From contig ONDS01000017.1 in NCBI GenBank assembly GCA_900316685.1, positions 1 to 64,000 of the forward strand: 64,000 nt of DNA, written 5' to 3'. This DNA comes from an uncultured Prevotellaceae bacterium. GTDB taxonomy: Bacteria; Bacteroidota; Bacteroidia; Bacteroidales; Bacteroidaceae. Below the pieces are notes generated by a model. It was not told the origin of the DNA, did no database searches, and was given only the letters and a program-made list of their open reading frames with translations. Shown here in pieces: positions 45,739 through 55,112 of the stretch (position 1 is the stretch's first letter; the number at the start of each line of letters is the position of its first letter). The position numbers and the translations under genes were made by a program.

Positions 45739-48702
45739 TCAATCCAAAAGGACAAAGGCGGCCCAGAATTGGGGCTTGTCATATCGTCCATTTTCCACAG
45801 TGCGGAGATGCTGCTGGGCGTTGTGGAAAGCATCACGCTTCGACTGTCCTTGGAGTAGGTTGTCGAAGAAGGCGGTCATAAGGATGTGCGTGGCTCTGTC
45901 ATCCACGTTCCACAGACTCATGACAAGCGTCTGCGCCCCGGCCTTCTTGAAACCGCGTTGCAGCCCGAACACGCCCTCTCCTTGGTTGATGTCGCCTTTG
46001 CCAGTCTGACAGGCGGAGAGCACCACAAGGTCGAGTCCGCGCAGGTCAAGTAATGCTATTTCCCGTGCAGTGAGATGACCATCATCACCAATCTTGAGAG
46101 AGTCTATGTCCTTCTTTTTCAGGTTAGCTCCGGAAAAGAGCAGACAGCTGCGAGTAAGGGCCTTGTCTTCGAAATCCGTAGCATTGAAATTTTCTTCCTG
46201 TTCTAAGAATTGAAACCGCTGAATACGTATGCCATCTGGCTGGCTGTAATATAAACCGTGCGTGGCGACAAGAAGGGTGGGCGGTACATTGCCGCTGATA
46301 TGCTTCAAGGCTGTTTCCGTGGCCGACGCACCTGTATACAACATTGCTGGATATTGATGGCTGTCAAACAATTTTTTTATACTGTTTACTTCTGCCAACG
46401 TTCCGGGAAGAGGTCTGGCCTTTGATTCGGCGGGCCTGTAGTCTCGTTCCTGTAATTCTAATTGACGTGATGTTTCCTGTTTATGCGACACTTCGGATTG
46501 TCGGGGCATGGCGTTATAATCCATTCCGCCGAAGAGCACCGCCATTGGGGTAGTTTTACCACCCTCCTCCGGGAAAGAGGAAGGAATGGCAGCGATTTCC
46601 AACAAACCACCTCTGTCCTTCATGTCAATTATCTCTCTCGTCGTCGACAACCGGTACATCTCGTAACCCTCCATCCTCGGCGCATACTCTATACCGATAT
46701 TGTAGAGTGCTCCCGCCGGGGAAAAATAAATCCTCTTCACTCCCTGCAACTCCTGTTGCAGAGGTTTCCACACCAAATCCGTCAGTTCGGCACAGTGGTA
46801 GAAGATGGTATCGCTCACGCTTTGCAGTTGTCGTTGTTCAAACAGTGGGATAAATTTCGGCTCCTTGTCGTTCTTGCGGAGAGTGAGAGCTGCCACCATG
46901 GTGCTGTCGGTGCCGTAGATGCAGAACGACAGGAACTCCACGGCTATCTCTTCGTCTGTCAACGCCCCCTGCACATCCTGCCACGTTGTTCGCAGTCGGC
47001 GTGTGAAGTCTCCATAGTCTTTCGACATGGCAATGAGTTCCTGTTCCATACGTGCAATGGCAATCGACAAAGAATCGGCATCTATGGTCCTTTGCTCAAT
47101 GGGCGTTTCTTGGAGTTTTTGCAACACAAGTTGTTTGTATCGTAGGGAGTCGTATCTTTCCATGATCAGACTGTCGTCGCATTCTTGTAGCAGACTGTTC
47201 ATATCTCTTTCCGTGGTCAGGAGGATTCCTTTGGCAAACAATGCCGATTTGTCATAGAGATCGGATGAATGGTTCTTTTTTGCCTTGTACACGAGATAAG
47301 GATATTGGTCGGTATAGGCTTCCTTATGCTCCGACCACAATATGCCTCGTGAATAGGTGTTCTGTGTGGAGAACGATTGGAGGATATTGTCGCTTTTGAT
47401 CGACAGAGACTGGCTGAACAGGTTGATGGCTAACGTATCATGGTTGAGTGCCGAGTGGTACTTCGCGAGGTTGCCCAATGTCATGGCATAAGTGGAGTGC
47501 TTCTCGCCGAGGATGGTATGGTAGAGGTTGTTGGCGCTTGTTCCGTATGCTATGGCTTGTTCATAGTCGCCGTTTAGATAGAGATAGTTGGCCAACTTGG
47601 ATAATTCCCTCGCCAATGCCGGGTCTTTGGAACTGCCCAGTTTCTCTCTTAGTTCAACGGAACGGGCGGCGAAATTAACGGAAGCGGGATATTTGCCTTC
47701 CAAACTATATATCCATGCGAACATATTCAGAGTAGGGATAAACTCTATGCTTTCCTTGCCGTATCTTTCTTCTCTATAGTCCCATGCCTTGTGGCTATAT
47801 CCCAGTGCTTTGGTGTATGCCCCCAATATAGTATGGTATTTAGCCAATTGGTCCAAGGTGGTGATAGAAGATTTCCTTGCTTTTCCTTGGATCTTTTCCC
47901 TGCACGCCAAAGACTTTTCCGCCAGCTCCACGGCTGTGGTGTAATCTCCGCTTTGCGCATGGAATTCGGCAAGGTTGGACAATGCTCCCGCGTAGGGTAG
48001 ATATGTATCTCCTCTCCGCTTGTATATTTCCATGGCTTTTGTTTCCGAATCTATTGCTTGGGAGTGATAGCCGAAGCGGGAATAGCAATTGGCGATGTCG
48101 TGCAACACGGAAGCATAGTCCTCATGTTTCTCTCCTCTTTCCTGCTTTATCACTTGAAGGAGTACCAAACCATATCCTATGGCGTTGGCATAGTCGCCAA
48201 TGGTGAAATGATACATCATGACATCTTCAAGGGCTTTTGCGTATATTGAGATGTCTTTGCTGCTTGTCTCTTCCATCACGGACAGAGCTTTCTTTCCCAT
48301 CTTGATGGCCATCTCGTAATTGTCCATGTTGAAATAGAAGAATGCCAAATCGGCCATCGACCTGGCATATGAAAAATGGTTTTGCCCGTAAACCTTGCTG
48401 TGAAATTTCACGGATTGGATGCCCAACGACACGGCCTTGCGATATTCGCAAAGTTCATTATGGTATTTGGCCAATGAGTCTATTATCGCGATATACCCTG
48501 CACCGTCACTTTCTCCGGCTTCTTTGTAGTCTTTCTGGAGAAGTTCGTAAAAATGGATAGCTTCTCTCAGACTGTCTCTTGCCACAGCTTCCTGGGCCTG
48601 TACCTCCCATTTCCGCCGTTGCTCCATGTCCTGTGAATAGATGGAACAGAAAAAGGACTGTAAGATCAACAAAAGAAAAACACGGTGGATAAAGGATTTC
48701 AT
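45739..48702 (-). CDS. Exported TPR-CHAT protein (CHAT-D)
   Basis: A 987-residue protein with a signal peptide (hydrophobic 8-20, ending SIYSQ), about nine divergent 42-residue TPR units (about 30-430), a helical linker, and a C-terminal CHAT domain (about 700-987). The caspase-like pair is His815 in LLVATHGLYY and Cys898 in LVVLSACQTGKGD. CHAT domains are cysteine peptidases of the caspase/separase group, and TPR-CHAT members are known proteases. The TPRs here are less regular than in the two large paralogues. A degenerate REP-like palindrome (46560-46585) lies within the CHAT coding region. It is the last gene of a six-gene operon, 52 bp after its neighbour. The ATG at 48702 starts the signal peptide. 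Confidence 0.9.
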   Translation of the reverse strand: MKSFIHRVFLLLILQSFFCSIYSQDMEQRRKWEVQAQEAVARDSLREAIHFYELLQKDYKEAGESDGAGYIAIIDSLAKYHNELCEYRKAVSLGIQSVKFHSKVYGQNHFSYARSMADLAFFYFNMDNYEMAIKMGKKALSVMEETSSKDISIYAKALEDVMMYHFTIGDYANAIGYGLVLLQVIKQERGEKHEDYASVLHDIANCYSRFGYHSQAIDSETKAMEIYKRRGDTYLPYAGALSNLAEFHAQSGDYTTAVELAEKSLACREKIQGKARKSSITTLDQLAKYHTILGAYTKALGYSHKAWDYREERYGKESIEFIPTLNMFAWIYSLEGKYPASVNFAARSVELREKLGSSKDPALARELSKLANYLYLNGDYEQAIAYGTSANNLYHTILGEKHSTYAMTLGNLAKYHSALNHDTLAINLFSQSLSIKSDNILQSFSTQNTYSRGILWSEHKEAYTDQYPYLVYKAKKNHSSDLYDKSALFAKGILLTTERDMNSLLQECDDSLIMERYDSLRYKQLVLQKLQETPIEQRTIDADSLSIAIARMEQELIAMSKDYGDFTRRLRTTWQDVQGALTDEEIAVEFLSFCIYGTDSTMVAALTLRKNDKEPKFIPLFEQRQLQSVSDTIFYHCAELTDLVWKPLQQELQGVKRIYFSPAGALYNIGIEYAPRMEGYEMYRLSTTREIIDMKDRGGLLEIAAIPSSFPEEGGKTTPMAVLFGGMDYNAMPRQSEVSHKQETSRQLELQERDYRPAESKARPLPGTLAEVNSIKKLFDSHQYPAMLYTGASATETALKHISGNVPPTLLVATHGLYYSQPDGIRIQRFQFLEQEENFNATDFEDKALTRSCLLFSGANLKKKDIDSLKIGDDGHLTAREIALLDLRGLDLVVLSACQTGKGDINQGEGVFGLQRGFKKAGAQTLVMSLWNVDDRATHILMTAFFDNLLQGQSKRDAFHNAQQHLRTVENGRYDKPQFWAAFVLLD

Positions 48703-48754
48703 AGGCATGATGTCCATACTGGGAATTATTGCGATATATGACAAGAACTTCTCC

Positions 48755-49360
48755 CTACCACTCCACCATTTCGATGATCATCTGGTCGGTCAGGGTTTCA
48801 CGCTTTTGATCATCCTCAGGAGTACGGTAGATGGTGAGCAGAAGTGTCTGTGCGGCATGTGCCCTGTCGGGCTCCTCGAACAATGAGCGGGTGAACACCA
48901 GGAAATCGCTTTCCTGCGGGATTTTGACAACATGAGTTCCCCCTTTGTTGGCATACGCGGCTTCGTAACGAAAATTTCGTCTTACGGGGTCGCCAATCCT
49001 GATACGCAACGTGTCAACGAGATAATGGGTTCGGCTAAGTTCCTGCGCCAGGTCATAGTCAGAATATTCGCGGGTGGAAAGGCGGTTAGTCTTCAAATAG
49101 TAGTCCTCAATGCTCTTTGCGTTGGAACGGCGGAAGTCGGAAGAACAGAAACGGTGCTTTTTCTTAGTGCGCATGTTGCGCGCCACAAAGGCGGTGTTGC
49201 TGCCCCATACAATCGCCGATTTGTCGGAGAACACATCTCCCACCCGGCATGTCTTCCCGCCAATCACGATGGTGGATGTCTTCAGACTCTCTATCTTGTA
49301 GTTGTCGGCATAGGCCGTCATGACCAGCGACAACAGCATACTTGTCAAAAAAAATCTCAT
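48755..49360 (-). CDS. Exported protein of unknown function, next to CHASE2
   Basis: A 201-residue protein with a Sec signal peptide (MRFFLTSMLLSLVMTAYAD). The mature part begins as a small beta domain (STIVIGGKTCRVGDVFSDKS with IVWG) that resembles descriptions of envelope proteins sensing or binding at a surface, but I recognise no family. The C-terminal half is alpha/beta (DTLRIRIGDPV, TLLLTIYRTPEDDQ). Its ATG overlaps the CHASE2 stop by 4 bp, so the two are translated together and probably form one functional unit. The start at 49360 is set by that overlap and the signal peptide. Confidence 0.8.
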   Translation of the reverse strand: MRFFLTSMLLSLVMTAYADNYKIESLKTSTIVIGGKTCRVGDVFSDKSAIVWGSNTAFVARNMRTKKKHRFCSSDFRRSNAKSIEDYYLKTNRLSTREYSDYDLAQELSRTHYLVDTLRIRIGDPVRRNFRYEAAYANKGGTHVVKIPQESDFLVFTRSLFEEPDRAHAAQTLLLTIYRTPEDDQKRETLTDQMIIEMVEW

Positions 49361-50562
49361 GGGCGTATTCTTCGGTAATGGATGATGACTTTTTGCAGAG
49401 CGAAATATAGAGAAGGACAGAGCGTGCTGATGGCCACGTTGAAAAAGAAGCACAACAAGATGGAGAATACCGTCAACACGAAAGTATATCCTATGAATGA
49501 CATTAGGAAACGCAAGGTGTGCGAATGAACCGAACGGAACAAAGGCAGCCGGTCGAACAATGAAAGGTGGCTGAACAGTGACAGGGAGACGCAGAAGAAC
49601 AGGAGGGCGAGGACAATGACGAGCCACGGCTTTACCAAATGCTCACCTTTTGTCAGCGCATCGTATGCCAGATAGGTAATGACCGGACCGGGTTGAAGCC
49701 CTATGTGGGTGTCGTGTACGTCGTCTACCATATTGCCTATTACGACCACCTTGTCGCGTGCCAGTTCCGTCACATAACCCGCCGGCACGAACAGACTGTC
49801 GGCACCGAGGTTGTAATATATCTTTTCACCGTCGTCATCATACTCTGTATATTCACGTATGGGGAAATGCAGGAAGAGACTCCGGTGGCACAGTCGCCCC
49901 TGATCAGTATAGACACAACCGAGATAACGGGTGATGTCGCCTCCGTCGATGGAACGGTAGGCCATCAAGGGCATCGTGGCACTGTCGCCGATAAGGTATG
50001 GATAGCGCACAAAGTTAGTGGAGGTAATCGTCGAATAGTATTCGTTTAGTCCCGTCTTTCCGATGATGCTGCTGTCTTGCATTTCCATGTCTTCATGACG
50101 TACGACCACCATACGGGGCATCTCGCGTATCTGACGGAACAGGGCACTGTCGTTCTCCGAGGCATAGCCGCGCTCGAAACGAACGTCAAGGAAGATATAG
50201 CGGTAGTCGTTTGTTTCAGCCAACTGCCGTAACAGTCCGAGCAGTTTGCTTCTGTCGGTGATGTCGCGATTGCCTAACAGCAGACTGTCGTCATCGTACA
50301 CATCCACCAGCTGTTTGTCGTATGCCACATTAACGTAGAGAGGCAGTTCACCCGGTTCTCCGCTCATGCCCAACTTGTCTTTGGTCCATTCTACCAGAGC
50401 ATACTGTGCCAAATCCTCGCCCGTGAAGCGGGTAAGGTTGTTGAGCAGGTAGGTGCCGAACAACAATACGACGGTGTTGATAACCGACATCAGTATTGCT
50501 GTCAGATGTCTACGAATGAAAAGGTCTGCCTTGACGAGTGCCTTGCCGAATAGATTGCCCAT
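49357..50562 (-). CDS. CHASE2-domain membrane protein without output domain
   Basis: A 401-residue inner-membrane protein. TM1 is at 21-40; an extracytoplasmic domain of about 270 residues follows. TM segments at about 312-333, 351-375 and possibly 376-390 close the protein. The extracytoplasmic part reads as CHASE2: KVVVIGNMVDDVHDTHIG followed by QPGPVITYLAYDALTKGEH matches the final strand and helix of that sensor domain. Known CHASE2 proteins usually carry a kinase, cyclase or similar domain after the membrane segments; here only about 12 residues remain. It overlaps the next gene by 4 bp and sits among CHAT protease genes. Confidence 0.82.
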   Translation of the reverse strand: MGNLFGKALVKADLFIRRHLTAILMSVINTVVLLFGTYLLNNLTRFTGEDLAQYALVEWTKDKLGMSGEPGELPLYVNVAYDKQLVDVYDDDSLLLGNRDITDRSKLLGLLRQLAETNDYRYIFLDVRFERGYASENDSALFRQIREMPRMVVVRHEDMEMQDSSIIGKTGLNEYYSTITSTNFVRYPYLIGDSATMPLMAYRSIDGGDITRYLGCVYTDQGRLCHRSLFLHFPIREYTEYDDDGEKIYYNLGADSLFVPAGYVTELARDKVVVIGNMVDDVHDTHIGLQPGPVITYLAYDALTKGEHLVKPWLVIVLALLFFCVSLSLFSHLSLFDRLPLFRSVHSHTLRFLMSFIGYTFVLTVFSILLCFFFNVAISTLCPSLYFALQKVIIHYRRIRP

Positions 50563-50583
50563 GATAGATGAAAGAAATAAGGA

Positions 50584-52080
50584 TCATTTCGTCGGAGGTA
50601 CGGATGGAGTACTTTGCGGTGCACCATTACCTGCCGGTGGTGTGCCGCTACCTTGTTGGCTGTTATTTTGTTCTGCAACACCATTTTGTGGAGTAATCTT
50701 ACCTCCTTTTTGCGACATACCTCCACCTTGTGTCGTAGCACTCTCCATCCCTGACAGCCATTCCGACTCTTTCAATAGTACAATTTGCTGTATCGGGTCG
50801 ATGAAGGTCTGGATCCATTGGCCGTTGCTGAAATGGAATACGCCCTCAGCCTGTTCCAATACGGTCGACCACCATGGGGTAGAGGATCTACGCCGCTTGA
50901 TGAGCCGCCATTCCTTTTTCCACCGTTCTTCGGAGCCGTCCTTCAGCATCTTGCGTTTTTGGCTCTTTGGAGCACCACCCATCTGTCCGATGGACTGGGT
51001 GCCGCGCATTTCCCCTTCATAGTAATAGTCGGTATTGATCTGGCACGTCTCGGTGAACTGCATGTCGACGCGGTATTGGCCGGTGCCCCATACGCTGATG
51101 TCTTCGCCGCCGACTCTTCGCGTGTGAATGAAAGAGCGGGGAACGATGAAACATTCACCCGTGATGCTGACCTTCCCCCGTGACTTGTCTCTTGTCGGGT
51201 CATACACGAAATACCCTTTGTAGGGACCGCTCTTCTCCAACACTGATTCGTCGGGAATGGTGAAAGATACTTGGAATGTTCCCAACTTCTGGTCGTTAAA
51301 TACCTGTATGGCCTCATTCATCCACGAGGAGTAGAAAGTGGCATCGAGGCAGAACGTTAGATTCTTGCGACCACGGAAGTCGAAGGGAATGCGCAGGTCG
51401 GCCACCTGCTCCTCACGGAGCGAGTCGTTGGGCAGGTTGCACAATACGGGGTTGAACTTGATGCTGTCGACCTTCAATTCGAATTTACCGTGCTTGATGA
51501 TGCGTGCCAGCTTGGCTTCCGAGCTGTCGATGCTACAGACAATTTCGAAAACCAACAAACTATCGCGCTTGCCGTTTTCTTCGTAAATCTTGTATTGGCG
51601 GCAACCGATGCCCTTGAATATCATCTTGTCGGGGTCGAGAGCTCCCACGGTGGTGGTATCGCGGTAGAAGTCGGAGATGTCTTTCTGCATGGGCAAGTGC
51701 TTTACGAAGTTCATTTCTTTCCGAATGGCGGCCTCCCAATTACGCAGGTCATCTCTTTTCTTGGTGAATAGACCAGCCACCGCTTTGGTGCCGGCGCTGA
51801 AAAGATTGCCGGTGTAGGTGGAGGCTTGCTTCGAAAAACCCTGGCGCAACAAAGTGAAAAGGTCGTAGATGACTCCTCTGCCTTGACCTTCCTTGACAAT
51901 TTCGTGTACTTCCATGGGTGAATCCTTGTCGCGCTCGTACACCACCACACTGTATTCGTTGGTGGTCCTTATCATGCGTGTGCTGGCGGTGTCTGGCAGT
52001 TCTGGTCGTGACGGGTTCCAGCCATAGGCTACCATGGTGTACGGCATGGCTACTAATAGGTATAGCAATAGTTTTTTCAT
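50584..52080 (-). CDS. Large exported protein of unknown function in the CHAT/CHASE2 operon
   Basis: A 498-residue protein with a signal peptide (MKKLLLYLLVAMPYTMVAYG). The mature part has a helical region (about 60-130) and then a long beta-rich region (about 150-345, for example FELKVDSIKFNPVL, LGTFQVSFTIP, GYFVYDP). It ends in a basic stretch and a disordered Gly/Gln/Pro-rich tail (about 440-498). I recognise no family. Conserved placement between a CHAT gene and a CHASE2 gene makes it a candidate substrate, scaffold or effector, which is inference only. It lies 21 bp before the CHASE2 start. Confidence 0.78.
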   Translation of the reverse strand: MKKLLLYLLVAMPYTMVAYGWNPSRPELPDTASTRMIRTTNEYSVVVYERDKDSPMEVHEIVKEGQGRGVIYDLFTLLRQGFSKQASTYTGNLFSAGTKAVAGLFTKKRDDLRNWEAAIRKEMNFVKHLPMQKDISDFYRDTTTVGALDPDKMIFKGIGCRQYKIYEENGKRDSLLVFEIVCSIDSSEAKLARIIKHGKFELKVDSIKFNPVLCNLPNDSLREEQVADLRIPFDFRGRKNLTFCLDATFYSSWMNEAIQVFNDQKLGTFQVSFTIPDESVLEKSGPYKGYFVYDPTRDKSRGKVSITGECFIVPRSFIHTRRVGGEDISVWGTGQYRVDMQFTETCQINTDYYYEGEMRGTQSIGQMGGAPKSQKRKMLKDGSEERWKKEWRLIKRRRSSTPWWSTVLEQAEGVFHFSNGQWIQTFIDPIQQIVLLKESEWLSGMESATTQGGGMSQKGGKITPQNGVAEQNNSQQGSGTPPAGNGAPQSTPSVPPTK

Positions 52081-52092
52081 CTTATTTTTTTG

Positions 52093-54351
52093 TTAAATGT
52101 CGTCGATAAGGATAAATGGCGCCCAGAAATAGGGGGCGTCATAGGGGTGTGTGGTCGTCTCTTTTGCCTTTCTCTCACTACGTAGCTTGGCGGGATTGAA
52201 ATGGTGTGTCTTGTGGCTGGTGACCGACACGGCGCGCAAGCGTTGGCGGGCCTGACGCATGGCTTCCCATTTGCTGCTACCCTTGCCGCCACGCCATGCC
52301 TCGTAGAACCAGGTCATGAAGAGGGTCGTGGCTGCATCGTCGACGGGCCACAAGGTGGCGATGACGGATTTCGCTCCGGCTTTCTTGAGGCCGCGCACGA
52401 TTCCTGCTGGTCCCTCGTCGCTGACATGACCTTGAGCCGACTGGCAACAGGAGGCTACTACGAGGTCGAGGCCACGCAGATCCAGGTCGCATATTTCGCG
52501 GGCGGAGAGCAGGGCATCGTCCCTGTCGGGGTGCATATAGGCGATGTTGGCACCGCTCAGAGCCAGTCCGCTGGCCAGAAGAGAACGGTCCTCGGTGATG
52601 CTATCGCGCAATGCGAGGGGGATGGGTTCCACGTCTACGTAAAGACTGTAACCATGGGTGGACAGGTGTAAGGTGGAGTAGTGGGACAGGGAATATTTCA
52701 GGTCTTCCTCCGTCTGCTCATAGTGCACATCTACGGGCGACACGAAATGCCGGATGGTGTCCACTTCTTGGCGTGAGCCTTGGAGATAACGGAAATAGGC
52801 GTAGTGGTTGCGGGTGTTCGTATAGTAATGCAGTGCTTCCTGTTTGTGGGCGCTGTCTTTCATTGCTGTCGGGTCGGCTGTAGGCATATCGTCATAGTCC
52901 AGACCGCCGACGAGCAAGAATCGTCCGTTGCTTTTCTTCGATGTCTTTCTTTCGGTCAGTCGGCCTGTTGAACTCACTCTGTGAAGTTCGTACCCCAACT
53001 GCTCCACATCAGGCAGGTATTCGATGGCCAGCAGGTGGAGCAGTCCGTCGGGTGAGAAATAAACTTTGCTGCCCTTTGGGATGTGCGTTGCCAAGGGTTG
53101 CCATACCATTTGTGAGAGTAACTGACTATTGTAGACGGCGTTTTTATCGTCTACGGATTTTGAGCAGAGGGCATCGATGAGCTGTTTGCCTCCGACGGGC
53201 AGGTTGTTGATAGCCGGTTCGGACCACAGGCTGATGAAACTGACGTTGCCTCTCTTGGGCATGACCAATGCGGCATAGCGCAGGGTGTCGTCGCGTTCGT
53301 ATTTCACAAATTCCACCGCCACCTCATTTTGCCGAAGTTCCTTTTGCACCATTGCCGCCGTCGTCTGCAACCGTTCTTTCATGTGTTCCCTGTCGGCCTC
53401 ACCCAGGAGGGCTACCTGATGGCGCAGGAGAGCCACATCATAGAGAAAGTCGGGAGCCAACCCTTCCAATGTGAAGGCCTCGGAGATAAGCGTTTTTTTG
53501 TTGGCCCAGTAGTTCAGCCGTTGCTGTTCGGTGAATGCGGGAAACTGTGTGATGGCTGCGTATCGTTCTTTCTCCACGTAGTCGTGGAAAACGGCTTTGG
53601 CTTGGTGCTTGTCGCCAGTCAGCATGAGTATCTCCGCTTTCTTGCGTAGGGTGACGATGTAATCAGGATGGTTCTCGCCCAAATGACTTTTCTGCCAATT
53701 GAGACATTCGTTGATATGTGCCAATGCCTCGGTTGACTTCCCTGTCATGGCTTCTGTTAGTGCCATGTTGCTAAGGACAATGTAACGGTCTTTCCCCTCC
53801 AAGCCTTTCAATATCTTGGAGAAATAATTCTTGGCTGTCTGCAAGATGTGTTGATTATGATTCTCCATGCCCTGTTGCATTAGCATGAATGCACGGCAAT
53901 CATACACCTCGTTGATTGGAGTATAGCCGGTGGCCTCCAGTTCATCCAGGTAAAGCGTGGCTTCGTCGTATTTGCGTTGGTAGGAGCAAGCTTGTGCCTT
54001 GCGCATCAGCCAATGCTGCCACTGGGTGGTTTGCTCCTTGATTGGTTGGTGTTGGTCAAGTACCATTTGTGCTTCTGTGTACATGCCGCGTAGGAGATAG
54101 ATCTCGGCCAGGTCAATGGCGAGTTTGATGCGGTCAGGGGTCTTGAAAATACTGTCTTCCAGTGCTTCCTTATATGTGGCTTCGGCTTGGGCATAGTCTC
54201 CCGCCTTACGGCATTGTCGTGCTATTGAGTCGGTAAATGCCAATCGCTGCCCGCGTCGTATAGGCTTGCTCTGGGCATGACAAGGCCCGACGTTCATCCA
54301 CATGAAGAGAATGGCCAAAAACCATGTATGATAAATAAGAGACGATTTCAT
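52093..54351 (-). CDS. Exported TPR-CHAT protein (CHAT-C)
   Basis: A 752-residue protein with a signal peptide (hydrophobic 9-22, ending GPCHAQ), a compact TPR-like helical region (about 35-290), and a C-terminal CHAT domain. Catalytic His566 is in LHLSTHGYS and Cys636 in VVASCCQSAQG, where the usual SACQTG reads SCCQSA; the second Cys aligns with the nucleophile. It is clearly more divergent from the other three CHAT proteins and lacks the 42-residue repeat array. It starts 4 bp after the preceding stop and ends 12 bp before the next start. Confidence 0.9.
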   Translation of the reverse strand: MKSSLIYHTWFLAILFMWMNVGPCHAQSKPIRRGQRLAFTDSIARQCRKAGDYAQAEATYKEALEDSIFKTPDRIKLAIDLAEIYLLRGMYTEAQMVLDQHQPIKEQTTQWQHWLMRKAQACSYQRKYDEATLYLDELEATGYTPINEVYDCRAFMLMQQGMENHNQHILQTAKNYFSKILKGLEGKDRYIVLSNMALTEAMTGKSTEALAHINECLNWQKSHLGENHPDYIVTLRKKAEILMLTGDKHQAKAVFHDYVEKERYAAITQFPAFTEQQRLNYWANKKTLISEAFTLEGLAPDFLYDVALLRHQVALLGEADREHMKERLQTTAAMVQKELRQNEVAVEFVKYERDDTLRYAALVMPKRGNVSFISLWSEPAINNLPVGGKQLIDALCSKSVDDKNAVYNSQLLSQMVWQPLATHIPKGSKVYFSPDGLLHLLAIEYLPDVEQLGYELHRVSSTGRLTERKTSKKSNGRFLLVGGLDYDDMPTADPTAMKDSAHKQEALHYYTNTRNHYAYFRYLQGSRQEVDTIRHFVSPVDVHYEQTEEDLKYSLSHYSTLHLSTHGYSLYVDVEPIPLALRDSITEDRSLLASGLALSGANIAYMHPDRDDALLSAREICDLDLRGLDLVVASCCQSAQGHVSDEGPAGIVRGLKKAGAKSVIATLWPVDDAATTLFMTWFYEAWRGGKGSSKWEAMRQARQRLRAVSVTSHKTHHFNPAKLRSERKAKETTTHPYDAPYFWAPFILIDDI

Positions 54352-54355
54352 GTTA

Positions 54356-54958
54356 TTAGTCGGAGACGATGAGGCATACGATGTCGTGATCGGCAGGGTT
54401 GGTGATGGCGAGGATAATACTTTCGTTGTCGTCCGAGTCCGCATACCAACAATGTTCCTGGCAACCGTTCCTTGCAGGCTGTGTGCTTTGGTACTGGTGG
54501 TTACATGCTTGCTGTTCCACTTTCATTTGTATGTTGGTGTCATCCTCGGCAATGACAATCAACGACATTTTCCCCATGCCACTAAGGGTGACCGTTGCAG
54601 TGGAATTTGCCTTCACCTTGACGTGTTCGGTTAGAACGTGACCGCCACGATGCATATAATGGACTTGATAGGTAGAGTCAAGCCAAGCACATAGTTGATA
54701 GTCCAGCCAGTCGGCGGTGAAGTGAAAGTCGGTGTCGTCTACTTCGCATCCTTCTTGAATGGTGATATTTATTGATTCAGTCGCGATGTTGTCGAACTTG
54801 GTGATGCTTGCGCTGAGGGCATCAATGTCATGTGCCCTAAAGGCGTTCTTGGCTTCTACGCAAATATCGCGGTATTCAGCCAAATACTTCGGCATTTCCT
54901 GTGCTTGGCAAATAGTTGCGGTCAAAAGGATAGTAAATAATGACATCAATGTTTTCAT
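54356..54958 (-). CDS. Exported protein of unknown function, first gene of the CHAT/CHASE2 operon
   Basis: A 200-residue protein with a signal peptide (MKTLMSLFTILLTATICQAQ). A helical segment follows (about 22-60, YLAEYRDICVEAKNAFRAH), then a beta-sandwich-like region with TATVTLSGMGKMSLIVIAED and a Cys-containing stretch (QQACNHQYQ, NGCQEHCWYAD). It resembles small periplasmic binding or inhibitor-type domains only in general layout; I recognise no family. A promoter lies about 50 bp upstream, so it opens the operon. The start at 54958 gives the signal peptide; the frame extending to 55012 starts at a TTG inside the promoter. Confidence 0.78.
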   Translation of the reverse strand: MKTLMSLFTILLTATICQAQEMPKYLAEYRDICVEAKNAFRAHDIDALSASITKFDNIATESINITIQEGCEVDDTDFHFTADWLDYQLCAWLDSTYQVHYMHRGGHVLTEHVKVKANSTATVTLSGMGKMSLIVIAEDDTNIQMKVEQQACNHQYQSTQPARNGCQEHCWYADSDDNESIILAITNPADHDIVCLIVSD

Positions 54959-55009
54959 TGTATGTTTGTGATTTGTCGTTGGATAAAAGTTTGATGCGTT
55001 CTTGAATTG

Positions 55010-55017
55010 CAAAAGTA
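55010..55017 (-). promoter_or_regulatory. Promoter -7 element for the six-gene CHAT/CHASE2 operon
   Basis: On the minus strand this reads TACTTTTG, matching TAnnTTTG, 51 bp upstream of the first ATG. No clear terminator separates it from the upstream CHAT-B gene, so read-through is possible. Confidence 0.62.
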
Positions 55018-55112
55018 CAAAAAAAAGAGATTATTGCATAAATATCACGCCGCTTTTTCTAATTGGTTAGTTCAACACCCCGTTTTATGCCTCTTACTAT
55101 TCAACACTTTTT

